Shown: positions 12,621 to 23,354, counted from the stretch's first letter. The stretch: 64,000 bases of DNA from Cranoglanis bouderius (GCA_023630585.1 CM042565.1:6390013-6454012), one strand, 5' to 3'. Translations and numbers: made by a program. Notes: generated from the letters alone by a model not told the origin.

Positions 12621-12985
12621 TCTCAAGTCACCTGACTTTCAGGAAGTGACATCATTTTTTGGATGGAAACCAACCATGAAAAGCATAGTAAGTATCACTC
12701 CTTAATTTTAACCTCTTTTTCAATGTTTTAGAACATTTAACGTATGATGTCAAGCATGACACGTCCACTCTATTATGCTCATCTGAAAAGCAAAGGAGAA
12801 CAATTTTAACATGTTTAGAATATGTTTGATAAATAAGTTAATTTCTTTCTCAGGTGATCACCATGTGCTAGCATGTTCTTCACCACAGGAGGAGTAAAGG
12901 CCATCTTTAGCTAAAAATGTCCACCCTGTTATGCCTTGCATTGTCACAGAGTGGACATTTTGTCACAGGGTGGACATGAAGACAT
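12565..12985. repeat. Region with repeated GTCCACCCTGTTATG word
   Basis: The word GTCCACCCTGTTATG occurs at about 12570 and 12918, a variant GTCCACTCTATTATG at about 12764, and the inverse CAGGGTGGACAT at about 12966. The spacing is irregular, so it is not a simple tandem array. Function is unknown. Confidence 0.5.
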
Positions 12986-13055
12986 GTAGAGAACTGAGTC
13001 AAGTTAATTACTGCTATCAATATTTGTTAGAATTCACATTATACATTTTAAATGG

Positions 13056-13297
13056 TTGTTAAACAGAATGTATGCATTTTACAGACAGAGAGTTGCAGCA
13101 TTAAGGAGGTACAGGGCACGTCAGGATGCTGACCCTGAAAGAAGGCATTCTGAAAACTATATCCAGAAAACTATAACAGCGTGCAGTGAGAGAGAGAGAG
13201 AGAGAGAGAGGCGAGTGTCAGGGCATCTTTTCAGTGCATGACCACTCCTCCTCCTAGTCCAGAAGATATTCTGCAGCCAGGGCCCTCAAGGTTAGAA
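13056..13297 (+). pseudogene. Basic, Arg-rich exon-like fragment, unknown family
   Basis: The frame contains FYRQRVAALRRYRARQDAD and PERRHSENYIQK, a basic helical stretch, and is then interrupted by a (GA)n tract at 13186-13212. A Pro-rich stretch (TPPPSPEDILQPGPS) in a nearby frame ends at about 13290 against a GTTAG that could act as a donor. It resembles N-terminal basic regions of predicted fish proteins of probable mobile-element origin, which I cannot name. I treat it as a broken exon. Confidence 0.4.
13186..13212. repeat. (GA)n microsatellite
   Basis: About 13 uninterrupted GA units inside the exon-like fragment, which would shift or expand its frame. Confidence 0.9.
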
Positions 13298-14292
13298 GTT
13301 TAGTTCTGTTAAGTTTAGTTCTACCAAGAAAACCTTCCCTAGCATTCCAAGTAAGCCCATGGTTTGTTACATAGAAACAGAGAGAAACAGATACTGTTAC
13401 ATTTCTCAGCACTGATTACACGTTATTACGTACATAGAAATTATGTGACGAACAGATTCTATGCCTTATCCTAGAGCCACAAGCATTAAACAAAAGGTTT
13501 GTCAAGGTCGAAAGATCAGTCTGGAGGTTCATAGAGGAGCACATAGCTAAAGAGTGAGGCAGAACAAGGACTTTGAAGACTATACTGAGCGCTATGCAAC
13601 TGTTGGAACTGTTATGATTAATGAAATGAAATTAAACATGATATAAAGGAGTCCTTATGATCACTATGTTTCAAGGTTGATAGATAATTGATTGTATTGA
13701 TTGATTGAGTAAAATGGAATGGTACTATTAATATTAATGAAACTACCTGTATTAAATCAAAGTTATAGGGGTCTCTTTTCATGTTTGATCCATGTTCCTG
13801 TTTGCATTTTTTATGTTAATAAAATGCCTTTCTTTGAGATAATATTTGATCAGTTATTACTGTGATGTTCACCCTGTGCAAATATTGCATTGGGAGTGGG
13901 ATGGTGTTCATGAATATGGGCCCAACTGATGTAAAAACTGTCATAGCACTGCAATTTGGCGAGTGAAAAGCCAAATGTTCGATGTGTTCAGGAGAGTTCT
14001 CATGGATGTTTCGGTAAGCCCCTATTTAGTACATAAATAAAGTCAGAGAGCACATTTAAAAAATAAAGCATGTAATCAAAGGTGTAATTCTAAGTGTATA
14101 ACATTCAAACATGCATAAACAACATGTAGAAGTGTATACTACATTAAGTATTTCACCTAGTTTAATGGCTTTAAAATAAACACAGCACAAAACATTATTG
14201 CATTAGGCCTTAGTGGGAGATGGGTACAATTATCATTTATTAAAACAGGAGTATTAATAATACAGCAGTAAATAATGTCAAGCAGAACATAC
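13298..14292. other. AT-rich DNA without recognised gene
   Basis: No coding frame or repeat boundary is recognised. Confidence 0.35.
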
Positions 14293-14378
14293 CTTTACTT
14301 TGAGATTGCTTTTCTTCATCTGCTTTTCTTTTTGCTTTTCCTTTTTTCAGCTCCCGAAAGATACCGTTTAGGTGCCAT
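14293..14378 (-). pseudogene. Orphan first exon of a hAT (ZMYM1-like) transposase gene
   Basis: On the minus strand an ATG at 14378 opens a frame reading MAPKRYLSGAEKRKAKRKAD then EEKQSQSKG, ending at a strong donor (AAAG|GTATGT). The SGAEKRK signature is the usual start of hAT transposases related to vertebrate ZMYM1-like proteins. The rest of such a gene would lie at lower coordinates, but none is seen there. The related broken gene at 17974-19480 lies upstream of it on this strand, so this exon belongs to a different copy. Confidence 0.65.
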
Positions 14379-14985
14379 GTTATACCACAACTATAATCTC
14401 TGTATCTTTCTTTCTTTTTTTCTATTACTTTAATTAAAATGAATCGCATCTTTCAATGTAATGTGTGATGAGACGTTATGGTATTATGAAATACTAATCA
14501 CTCAGCAAAGTCGCTATTACCATAGTCATGAGAATATTGGGAACTTTCCAACCAAGAATAATGACTCATCTTTTTTTTTGTTTTTTTTACAGAATGCCTT
14601 TTCTGTCATGCATTTTACTTATGCTTATGCTTAGTACATATTCATAAAGAGTAAGGAATGCCAAAGACTAAAATAGGACATTTCCCTGCATTTCTGTCAA
14701 ACGTGAGCAATGAGCATTTTGGAGCAAAGCATGGAATCCTGTGGATACGAATAATTATGGTATTTGAGTTCTCCTCAATCCATCGCTGCGTGAATAAATT
14801 ATGCAAATTATTGGTGTATTTTTCTAATGTGTTCTGCTTTTAGTTATACTAAGGTTTTGTATTTTTTTTGTCATTTTCAGTAATTTGTCATGTTATTTAG
14901 AGCTCATTCACCCTGTTACATATTAAATATTTAATTATAATTTAACAATATCACTAAATATACTTTCTCTGCATATTAACATAAA
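14379..14985. other. AT-rich DNA without recognised gene
   Basis: No supported coding frame. Confidence 0.35.
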
Positions 14986-15061
14986 CTGGGCTGTGTGCTC
15001 AGTCCACTGCTGTTCACTCTGCTGACACACGACTGTGCAGCATTGCACAGCTCGAATCACA
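14986..15061 (+). pseudogene. LINE reverse-transcriptase fragment
   Basis: The frame reads GCVLSPLLFTLLTHDCAA, the conserved block before the catalytic FADD motif in L2/CR1-like fish LINEs. It is cut off at about 15061, where a Tc1 sequence begins in the middle of an open frame. Confidence 0.7.
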
Positions 15062-15596
15062 CTGGAATCACCTTCCAGCATGACAACGACCCTAAACACA
15101 CCGCCAAAAAAACTACGCAGTGGCATAAGGATAGGAAGGTGAATGTCCTTGAGAGGCCAAGTCAGAGCCCTGACCTAAATCCAAGTGAAAATCTGTGGAT
15201 GGACTTGAAGACAGCAGTCAATTGCTGCTCACCACAAAATGTGACTGAACTCGAACAATTCTGCAAGGAAGAATGCGCAAATATTCCCCACTCTAGGTGC
15301 GCAAAGCTAATAGAGACATATCCAAACAGACTGATGGCTGTAATTAAAGCAAAAGGTGGCTCTACAAAGTATTAAATCATGGGACTGATCACTTTTCCAA
15401 CTCTGTTATTGCAGTTTTCTTTTTTTTTTTTAAGTTTCCGAACTGTTGCCTTTTTACATTACTTGAATGTTGTAAGGCAGAATGTGTAAACAAATCTGGA
15501 ACAAAAAATATATATTTTTAATGGGTTTTGATTTCAGGCTGTAAGGCAAAAAAAGTGACTATTTCAAAGAGGTATGATGATTTTCTATAGGCACTG
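15062..15596 (+). pseudogene. Tc1-like element 3' half with transposase C-terminus
   Basis: The frame reads ITFQHDNDPKHTAKKTTQ with the second catalytic Asp. The catalytic Glu block reads SPDLNPSENLW, where the usual PIENLW is PSENLW and the Glu is kept. The protein ends in AVIKAKGGSTKY at 15375. A terminal repeat (ATTTTCTATAGGCACTG) ends the element at 15596 before TA. The 5' half is gone and is replaced by a LINE fragment. It is related to the copy at 24889-25537, which has a similar 3' end. Confidence 0.85.
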
Positions 15597-15629
15597 TATG
15601 CCTACATTCTGGTTGTAGACAGCTCTGCT

Positions 15630-16185
15630 TGACATTCTTCTATACAACCAGAAGCAACTCAGTGTTCATGTTCTCATCTGCCAATGGATTCACAATTTCC
15701 TTACCTATAGGAAACAGCATATCAAAGTGCTTGAACACATTTCAGATCCCCTTTCTCAGTGCTAGTGCTACATAGGACCTTGTGCTCTCTCCAATGCTCT
15801 ATTAACTCTATACCAATGACTGTACTTTTAGCAATGAATCAGTCAAGCCTCACAAGTTTGCTGATGACACCACCTTGGTTCATCTTATCTCAAATGGTGG
15901 AGCCTGCATACTGCAAAGTTGTTAGCCAACTGTTGTCATGGTGTGACGCTAACTACCTGGAGATGTGGAGATTTGAAATCGATATGTTAAAGCACACCCC
16001 ACTATACTGTAAATTACTGTATATTATGTAAATTCTTGTACATTGGATATATTATGTATTAAGTATTATGCATTGAGTATTGTATAGTGTGTGAATTGTG
16101 GTATATTGTGAAATCTGTTGCTGACTCCAACACCAAAACAAATTCTTTGTAGACTTGTACTTGACAAATAAAATATTCTGATTAG
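15630..16185 (+). pseudogene. LINE reverse-transcriptase fragment and 3' tail
   Basis: Across frameshifts the text reads WIHNFLTYRKQ, ALLTLYTNDCTFSNES and HKFADDTTLVHLISNGG. FADD is the catalytic core of reverse transcriptase. The 3' end (CAAATTCTTTGTAGACTTG then ACAAATAAAATATTCTG) matches the tail of the same LINE type. The copy is separate from the piece at 14986-15061, because both cover the same protein block. Confidence 0.75.
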
Positions 16186-16249
16186 GCACAATACCTTTTG
16201 TTGGACAATATTTTGTCCCAGAAATAATTGAAATACACAATATTATTGT

Positions 16250-16680
16250 CATTTTAAGACCATTTTATGCCACCAATATAACAATAATATAATAGTATAG
16301 TTTGTCATCTGATGAAAATATCCTTTAAATCAATATTTTGTCATGTCATATTTATTCATTTTAGTCAATGGCATTTTAGTTGATGAGAAAAAACAAAAGT
16401 TAAACCAAATATTCACACATTAATAATAATAACATAATATATTAACTTAAGCATGTGTCAAGAAAAACATGAGAAAACATGTGAAAACTGCCCTTGCTGT
16501 GAAAACCTGATCTCCTGTAATAATAACATTATAATGAGTACATTGCAAACTGCAGAGGGGCAGCAATGTTCTTTTTGGGGAGCAGTGGCTTTCTCCTTGC
16601 AACCCTGCCATGCCCACCACTGTAGTTCTGTTCTCCTGATGGTGGACTCATGAACATTAGCCAATATGAGAGAGGCTTTT
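16250..16680. other. AT-rich DNA without recognised gene
   Basis: Opposed short frames at 16453-16664 have no resemblance to a known family. Confidence 0.3.
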
Positions 16681-17181
16681 AGTTGCTTAGAAGTTACCCT
16701 GGCACAAAGGATTGTGATCTCACGGACTATTGCACGTCATAACAATGGTCTTAAATTTCCTCCATTTGTACACAATCTGTCTGACTGTGGGTGGTGGAGT
16801 CCAAACTCTTTAGAGATAGTTTTGTAACCTTTCAAAGCCTCATGTGAATCAACAACTTATTCAGAGGTCCTCAAAGATCTCGTTTGTTCATGCCATGACA
16901 CACTTCCACAAACGTGTTGTGAAGATCAGACTTTAATAGATTCCTGTTCTTTAAATAAAACAAGGCACTCACTCTCACCTGATTGTCATCCCATTGATTG
17001 AAAACACCTGATTAATTTCACTTTCAAATTAAATTACTAATCCCAGAGGTTCACATGTTTTTGGCACAGATATGTAATATTGGATCATTTTCCTCAATAA
17101 ATAAATGACCAAGTATAATATTTTTGTCTCATTTGTTTAATTGGGTTCTCTTTGTCTACTTTTAGGACTTTTACCACTGTA
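16681..17181 (-). mobile_element. Tc1-like element remnant, family I (copy 1)
   Basis: The minus strand encodes decayed N-terminal transposase text (helix-turn-helix region near 16740-16830). The tail from 17089 (ATTGGATCATTTTCCTCAAT) is a terminal region I know from a common fish Tc1 family. The outer end is internally deleted compared with copy 2 (17803-17971): most of the terminal repeat is missing between 17170 and the CACTGTA at 17175-17181. Confidence 0.7.
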
Positions 17182-17326
17182 CAAGATTTTTCTTGTACTC
17201 CAAAGCATACTTCTCCAAACAGCCAATTATTTTCTCAGTTAACCCAGCAGCATCCAGCTTTTCTGCCTCTTGAAGTTCTAGAAAGCTCTCATAAATCAGA
17301 CCATTCTAATAGTATCTCTGGACAAT
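17182..17326 (-). pseudogene. hAT transposase fragment, duplicated copy
   Basis: This segment is nearly identical to 17974-18119, the 3' part of the hAT transposase frame (LLELQEAEKLDAAGLTEKI-type reading on the minus strand). Both copies are attached to a Tc1 family I end, so the junction itself was duplicated. Confidence 0.7.
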
Positions 17327-17802
17327 TGTTCTTTTATCTATTTATACATATATCTTATCTTTTATACTTTTAGATTTTAAAAACTTTTATTTTATTATTT
17401 TTAGTGCCATATTTTTCTTTTCCTTTCCTCATTTAATAAAACAACAAACTAGTCCTCGCTGCTGGTAGAGAAATCCATTTTCTTTCTTTTTCTGTGCTAC
17501 TTAACAGTTTGTGTGCCTTGTGGTCCTATGCACCAACATTTAAGTGATTATTCTTCTCAGTGGTCAAACCCCCTGTCCCAAATAGCACACTCTGCCCTTG
17601 TGGCCCTCCTCCGAGTCCACACTTTGGTGACGTCAGCTAATGCAGACCTATGAGGCACTAGGACGCGAGTCCACAAGGGTGATGGGGATATTAATAGACG
17701 GTTTTTGGGACGGACTCGACGTCGTGACGCCAGAAAGAGGAAGATGTTGCCGGTTATTGTTGTTTTCACTGTGGAGCTAGCCAGATGGCTTGCTAAAGGA
17801 TA
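17327..17802. repeat. Duplicated segment (copy 1): flank plus left half of a MITE
   Basis: This stretch matches 21990-22487 along its length, including DNA outside the MITE (TTATCTTTTATACTTTTAG) and the MITE start CCCCCTGTCCCAAAT at 17569. It breaks off at GCTTGCTAAAGGATA. Copy 2 continues into the rest of the MITE. Confidence 0.8.
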
Positions 17803-17971
17803 ATATTGGATCATTTTCCTCAATAAATAAATGACCAAGTATAACATTTTTGTCTCATTTGTTTAATTGTGTTCTCTTTGTATAATTTTATTGAAAATCT
17901 GATGTTTTAGGTCATATTTATGTAGAAATATAGAAAATTCTAAAGGGTTCACAAACTTTCAAGTACCGCTG
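17803..17971. mobile_element. Tc1 family I end (copy 2)
   Basis: It repeats ATATTGGATCATTTTCCTC and ends CAAGTACCGCTG at 17971 followed by TA. The inverse of that end begins CAGCGGTACTTG, a Tc1-type terminal repeat. It interrupts hAT transposase text on its right. Confidence 0.75.
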
Positions 17972-17973
17972 TA

Positions 17974-19480
17974 CAAGATTTTTCTTGTACTCCAAACCAT
18001 ACTTCTCCAAACAGCTAATTATTTTCTCAGTTAACCCAGCAGCATCCAGCTTTTCTGCCTCTTGAAGTTCTAGAAAGCTCTCATGAATCAGACCATTCTA
18101 ATAGTATCTTTGGACAATTGACATTTGTCCTTTTTTCTGAACATCCTTAGTTTCATCTACGATGACATAAAACTGTACACTCTCTTTAAGTTCCTGCATG
18201 ATTTCTTCTTTCACCATTCCTGCCAAACAAGCCAGTATTTCATTCTGGATGGTTTTACTTGTATACTTAGCATGTTTGGCTTGCTGTTCAAGTATTTCTT
18301 TAACAACAGGATCATGGTTGCCCAATAAATCTAGCATGGCTACAAAAACGCCTCATCTTTCTGAGTCTGGGGATTCCAGTGACTCCACTGAGCTAGATTT
18401 TCAGAAGCAGTTAGGACAAGAATTTCAGCCAATGTTTTTCCAATTTTCTGTTACCTTTTTCTGGTAATGTTCATACATGACACCCAACAGTGAGATATTT
18501 GTGTCTTGCATCTTTTTGTTCTCTGCCCATGCTGCCATTGTGTTTACATAGTTGTCAGATTTGGCATGAGAAGAAAAGCCACTATCTTTAAATGTAGCCT
18601 TCTTCCAATTACTCTACCCCTCAGAGGAGGTAAAAACACTATTTGGAGCATAAGGGAGAGAAAAATGTCTACATGCAAAACAGTAGCAGGTATGTCTAGA
18701 CTGTGAGTATTCAAGCCATGGATGAGTCTGGTACCAATCAACATGGAAGATCCACTGGACTCCCCCTTGAAAGGTCTTTGGAAAGTTGTGTAGTTTTGGC
18801 TGGGTCAACAGACCTAAATTTAAAGAGGAAATTAAAATATTTTAAAGTCAAATATCATTCATCATATTCAAATGCTACAATATAAGCCAACATTTAACTT
18901 AATAGTTTATTTACAGTTACCTAAAAAGAGTAGTAGAGCTCTAGCAGCCTATAAGGGCCATGCCTGTCTTAATACAAGTTAACAAGTTTGTCTTATTTTT
19001 AAGACAAATCTCACCAATATCTAATAATAAAACCACTGAATGTAACCTTGATAAGCAAGGTTAAACTTATAAAATGAGGTATGGTCATTTAAATAATAAC
19101 TTGGAGGTTTTGCCTATTTTATTGTAATTTGAAAGGCACAATGAACACAACATACCATGGGCACCTGACACACCGGGTGCTTGTATTTCAAGCTTTCTCT
19201 CTTCCGTTTCAATGTCTGAGCTCTCTTCCTCTCTTAGCCCTCGCTCTACCACCTCTTCGCTCACTTCATGCTGGATTTCTTCTGTCTCTTCACTTCTTTT
19301 TAGCTCTTTGTTGTCCATTTCTATACTTCTTTCTTCCAGCTCTCCATCTCCTCCTCTACCTTCCACAACTGCTTATGTAACTTTTTCTGACTTATCTGCA
19401 CATTCCACTTCCACAGTATCTAACTCTACTTTTCCTGTTCTTTTTGGTCTTTTTAGATGTCAGACATTCTTTTCATAGTA
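17974..19480 (-). pseudogene. hAT transposase gene (ZMYM1/TTF-domain type), broken
   Basis: Reading down the minus strand, a Glu-rich exon (19480 to about 19158; EVSEEVVERGLREEESSD) ends at a GTATGT donor and has one early stop. After an acceptor near 18815 comes the TTF zinc-finger-like part (HVDWYQTHPWLEYSQ, then CYCFACRHF) with a stop before NWKKATFKDSGFSSHA and MAAWAENKKMQD. The DUF4371-type start of the catalytic region follows (AKYTSKTIQNEILACLAG, VIVDETKDVQKKGQ). The text continues to 17974, where a Tc1 end is joined. The dimerisation domain is absent. The order fits a hAT transposase, and stops and frameshifts make it inactive. Confidence 0.8.
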
Positions 19481-19973
19481 TCCTGAGAGATCCAAGAGTA
19501 TGCAGTTTAAGAGCCTTTCACACTGAGCGCGATTAAGCGACACGAACGTTCGATGCGATGACGCTCTTGAATCAAAACCACAGACCTCCCTATGGAGCTA
19601 TTCTCACTGGGCGCGATCAATCGTGGCGCGACAAAGCGAGATTTTTTTTTTTAAGCGAGATTTTTTTTTTTTTTCGAGCAGTGTGTCGATTTTCCCCCCG
19701 TCGCCCCGAGATAAAACGGGCCGTCCAATTAGATTTGAGCTTTAGATCACGTGCCCGGAGCCGCTGCTGTTGCACAAAAGGGCGAGATATGTGACACTAT
19801 AGCACAGAAAGCTGTTTTGAGAGCCAGTGTAAACACCAAAGAATAGTATTCCGGAAGAGAAGCGCTTGAAAAAGCAGTTGTTTTTTAGTCTATTTTTCTT
19901 TTTGACATTAAGAGTTGTTTTAATCCTTTGTATTTGCAGTTTATATTTATATGTTGTGTGTATATGTATACAT

Positions 19974-20424
19974 TAGTGATGGGTTGTTCGCTCTGTGAGC
20001 CGACTCCTTTATGCGAACGATGGGAGTCGCCTCCCGTCTGAGAGCCGATTTCATTTTTTTGTAAATTAATACAAGACAGAATAGTCTTCGAGCCACACTG
20101 CTCGGCCACGCGCACTCCATGCACTGACTGAATGTTGTGTTGATGTATATGTGCTTGCATCCAACCAATGTGATAACATTCTCCATTTTAACACATAATA
20201 CATGCATTTTAATAACAAACAACATGAATGCAGGATGTAGAATTTGTAAGGTAGAAATCTCATATGGAGCAGGGTCTTTGTGTTTTGGATAGTTCAATAT
20301 AAATAAAACGTTCAATACACGTGTAATAGTGTTTGATGTTTTTACATTATTTAAGGTTTTTATGCCAAACATAATGTAAAATTATAAGGCTTAGTATTGA
20401 ACATGGAATAATTTAAATGATATA
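19974..20424. mobile_element. Non-autonomous hAT element, left half (copy 2)
   Basis: It starts TTAGTGATGGG and matches copy 1 at 11443-11930. It is interrupted at the TA at 20423-20424 by the Tc1 element. The hAT right end is not recovered beyond 21936, so a deletion or rearrangement followed. Confidence 0.75.
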
Positions 20425-21934
20425 CAGGTGCATCTCAATAAATTAGAATGTCGTGGAAAAGTTCATTTATTTCAGTAATTCAACTCAAATTGTGAAACTC
20501 GTGTATTAAATAAATTCAATGCACACAGACTGAAGAAGTTTAAGTCTTTGGTTCTTTTAATTGTGATGATTTTGGCTCACATTTAACAAAAACCCACCAA
20601 TTCACTATCTCAACAAATTAGAATACTTCATAAGACCAATAAAAAAAAACATTTTTAGTGAATTGTTGGCCTTCTGGAAAGTATGTTCATTTACTGTACA
20701 TGTACTCAATACTTGGTAGGGGCTCCTTTTGCTTTAATTGCTGCCTCAATTCGGCGTGGCATGGAGGTGATCAGTTTGTGGCACTGCTGAGGTGGTATGG
20801 AAGCCCAGGTTTCTTTGACAGTGGCCTTCAGCTCATCTGCATTTTTTGGTCTCTTGTTTCTCATTTTCCTCTTGACAATACCCCATAGATTTTCTATGGG
20901 GTTCAGGTCTGGTGAGTTTGCTGGCCAGTCAAGCACACCAACACCATGGTCATTTAACCAACTTTTGGTGCTTTTGGCAGAGTGGGCAGGTGCCAAATCC
21001 TGCTGGAAAATGAAATCAGCATCTTCAAAATGCTGGTCAGCTGAAGGAAGCATGAAGTGCTCCAAAATTTCTTGGTAAACGGGTGCAGTGACTTTGGTTT
21101 TCAAAAAACACAATGGACCAACACCAGCAGATGACATTGCACCCCAAATCATCACAGACTGTGGAAACTGAACACTGGACTTCAAGCAACTTGGGCTATG
21201 AGCTTCTCCACCCTTCCTCCAGACTCTAGGACCTTGGTTTCCAAATGAAATACAAAACTTGCTCCCATCTGAAAAGAGGATATTGGACCACTGGTCAACA
21301 GTCCAGTTCTTCTTCTCGTTAGCCCATGTAAGACGCCTCTGACGTTGTCTGTGGTTCAGGAGTGGCTTAACAAGAGGAATACGACAACTGTAGCCAAATT
21401 CCTTGGCACGTCTGTGTGTGGTGGCTCTTGATGCCTTGACCCCAGCCTCAGTCCATTCCTTGTGAAGTTCACTCAAATTCTTGAATCGATTTTGCTTGAC
21501 AATCCTCATAAGGCTGCGGTTCTCTCGGTTGGTTGTGCATCTTTTTTCTTCCACACTTTTTCCTTCCACTCAACTTTCTGTTGACATGCTTGGATACAGC
21601 ACTCTGTATCCAGCCAGCTTCTTTGGCAATGAATGTTTGTGGCTTACCTAGTGAACCAAACTGAGAGACCATTTTGAAGGCTCAGGAAACCTTTGCAAGT
21701 GTTTTGAGTTGATTAGCTGATTGGCATGTCACCATATTCTAATTTGATGAGATAGTGAATTGGTGGGTTTTTGTTAAATGTGAGCCAAAATCATCACAAT
21801 TAAAAGAACCAAAGACTTAAACTACTTCAGTCTGTGGCATTGAATTTATTTAATACACGAGTTTCACAATTTGAGTTGAATTACTGAAATAAACGAACTT
21901 TTCCACGACATTCTAATTTATTGAGATGCACCTG
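20425..21934 (-). mobile_element. Complete Tc1-like element, family E
   Basis: Both ends are present: CAGGTGCATCTCAATAAATT after TA (20423-20424), and its inverse ending at 21934 before TA (21935-21936). The inverted repeats are long, about 200 bp each. The inner CAACAAATTAGAATA-type word repeats the outer CAATAAATTAGAATG word in the same direction within each arm, which is the IR/DR arrangement of the Sleeping Beauty-like group. At 1,510 bp it is the best-preserved Tc1 structure here. Confidence 0.92.
20706..21672 (-). pseudogene. Tc1 transposase with one frameshift, family E
   Basis: The N-terminal part starts MVSQFGSLGKPQTFIAKEAG at 21672 and runs in one frame to about 21540. The rest runs in a second frame (entering near 21540) to the TAA at 20706. 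Catalytic residues are in order: Asp in FSDGSKFCISFG (the common FSDES has become FSDGS), Asp in QQDLAPAHSAK, Glu in NPIENLWG. The protein ends in IKAKGAPTKY. Joined, the two parts would approach the usual Tc1 length of about 320-340 residues. A single frameshift near GRKKCG is the only obvious lesion. Confidence 0.88.
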
Positions 21935-21989
21935 TATATTATTTTTTAGATATAGTGTATAATTGTAGTCCCCTTTATTCTTATAATTC

Positions 21990-22487
21990 TTATTGTTCTT
22001 TCATCTATATATACATATATCTTATCTTTTATACTTTTAGATTTTAAAAACTTTTATTATTTTTTTATCCTGCACAAATAAATAGTACCATCTTTTTCTT
22101 TTCCTTTCCTCATTTAATAAAACAACAAATTAGTCCTTGCTGCTGCTGCTGGTAGAGAAATCCATTTTCTTTCTTTTTCTGTGCTTCTTAACAATTTGTG
22201 TGCCTTGTGGTCCTATGCGCCAACATTTAAGTGATTATACTTCTCAGTGGTCAAACCCCCTGTCCCAAATAGCACACTCTGCCCCTGTGGCCCTCCTCCG
22301 AGCCCACACATTGGTGACGTCAGCTAATGCAGACCTATGAGGCACTAGGGCGTGAGTCCACAAGGGTGATGGGGAATATTAATAGACGGCTTTTGGGACT
22401 GACTCGACGTCGTGATGCCGGAAAGAGGAAAATGTTGCCGGCTATTGTTGTTTTCACTGTGGCGCTAGCCAGATGGCTTGCTAAAGG
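21990..22487. repeat. Duplicated segment (copy 2)
   Basis: This segment matches 17327-17802 (see that entry). It includes the left half of the MITE at 22256 and about 265 bp of DNA before it. Confidence 0.8.
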
Positions 22488-22969
22488 ATATTCTGAAAGT
22501 AGTACTGAACCATAAATACAAAAATGGTCATAGCCTAAAGTTCCATTCCATTTTAATTGACTATAATTTCATGTTTTTAATCTTCAAACTATATAATGAA
22601 ATATTACTAAAAGCTAGAGCTACAGTTCAATCACATTGTAAATCATTGTTAATTATAAAAACAAAATCTTGCACTTTAAAATCCTCTTCTCTGTCATGTT
22701 GGCTAAAACCTGCAATCAAAACTCCTCCTCTGCTTCCCACGTCAACGAAATTCCTCCTCTGCTTTCTGATTGGTCTGTCACAAGGACTGTTGGTTAGCGG
22801 ACTGCCATGAGCCTGCAGCAGGGCGCATCGAGGGCGTAAAGGGGGCACTTGCGAGCACCCTCACAAGCGCTAAAATCACAAATGGGACACACTACGGACT
22901 CGTAGACTTCGCGCGCAACTGAAGGCCACGAGACCACAAGTCTAAATGAATGCCATTTGGGACAGGGGG
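22256..22969. mobile_element. MITE with CCCCCTGTCCCAAAT inverted ends
   Basis: The left end CCCCCTGTCCCAAATAGCA and the inverse of the right end CCCCCTGTCCCAAATGGCA agree at all but one base. The flanks read AAA on both sides, which could be a 3-bp target duplication. Length is 714 bp and no transposase frame is present. Confidence 0.75.
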
Positions 22970-23354
22970 AAAGACGATAGGCTGATCAGCTGAATAGAGG
23001 GTTGTGCCACCTAGTGTGCAGGTGTAAAATGTATTCTCGGTCAGTGCCACATATCGTGAAGGCATGAATTAGCCGAAGGTGATCAACCATTTCGCATTCA
23101 GTATGAAAGCACCGTTCGTTGGCGATCCACTTCGCTTTATTTCGTCGTGCTCAGTGTGAAAGGGCCTTTAGACATGTTCATACACTCAACAGTTTTGTTT
23201 CCTAAATGAATACAATTTAAAACTTTACAGCATAACTGAAGGATTTCATATGCATTTATAAAATATTTTAGTTGCTGCTCTAACTAGCTAACTAGACATC
23301 ATTGGTTCACGTTGTGAGCTATCATTAGCTAGAACTGCATGGTACCACACTTAT

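Larger units (their letters stand above)
19510..23167. mobile_element. DNA transposon with TTA target duplication, filled by nested insertions
   Basis: The left end starts AGAGCCTTTCACACTGAGC after TTA (19507-19509). The right end is its inverse, GCTCAGTGTGAAAGGGCCT, followed by TTA (23168-23170). A TTA duplication fits PIF/Harbinger-type insertion. Between the ends lie a hAT half copy (19974 on), a complete Tc1 (20425-21934) and a MITE (22256-22969), which account for most of the 3,658 bp. No transposase of its own was found, so it is probably non-autonomous. Confidence 0.75.

Noticed and set aside
19129..19478. Ser/Leu-rich plus-strand frames
   Set aside because: They are shadows of the Glu-rich minus-strand hAT exon.
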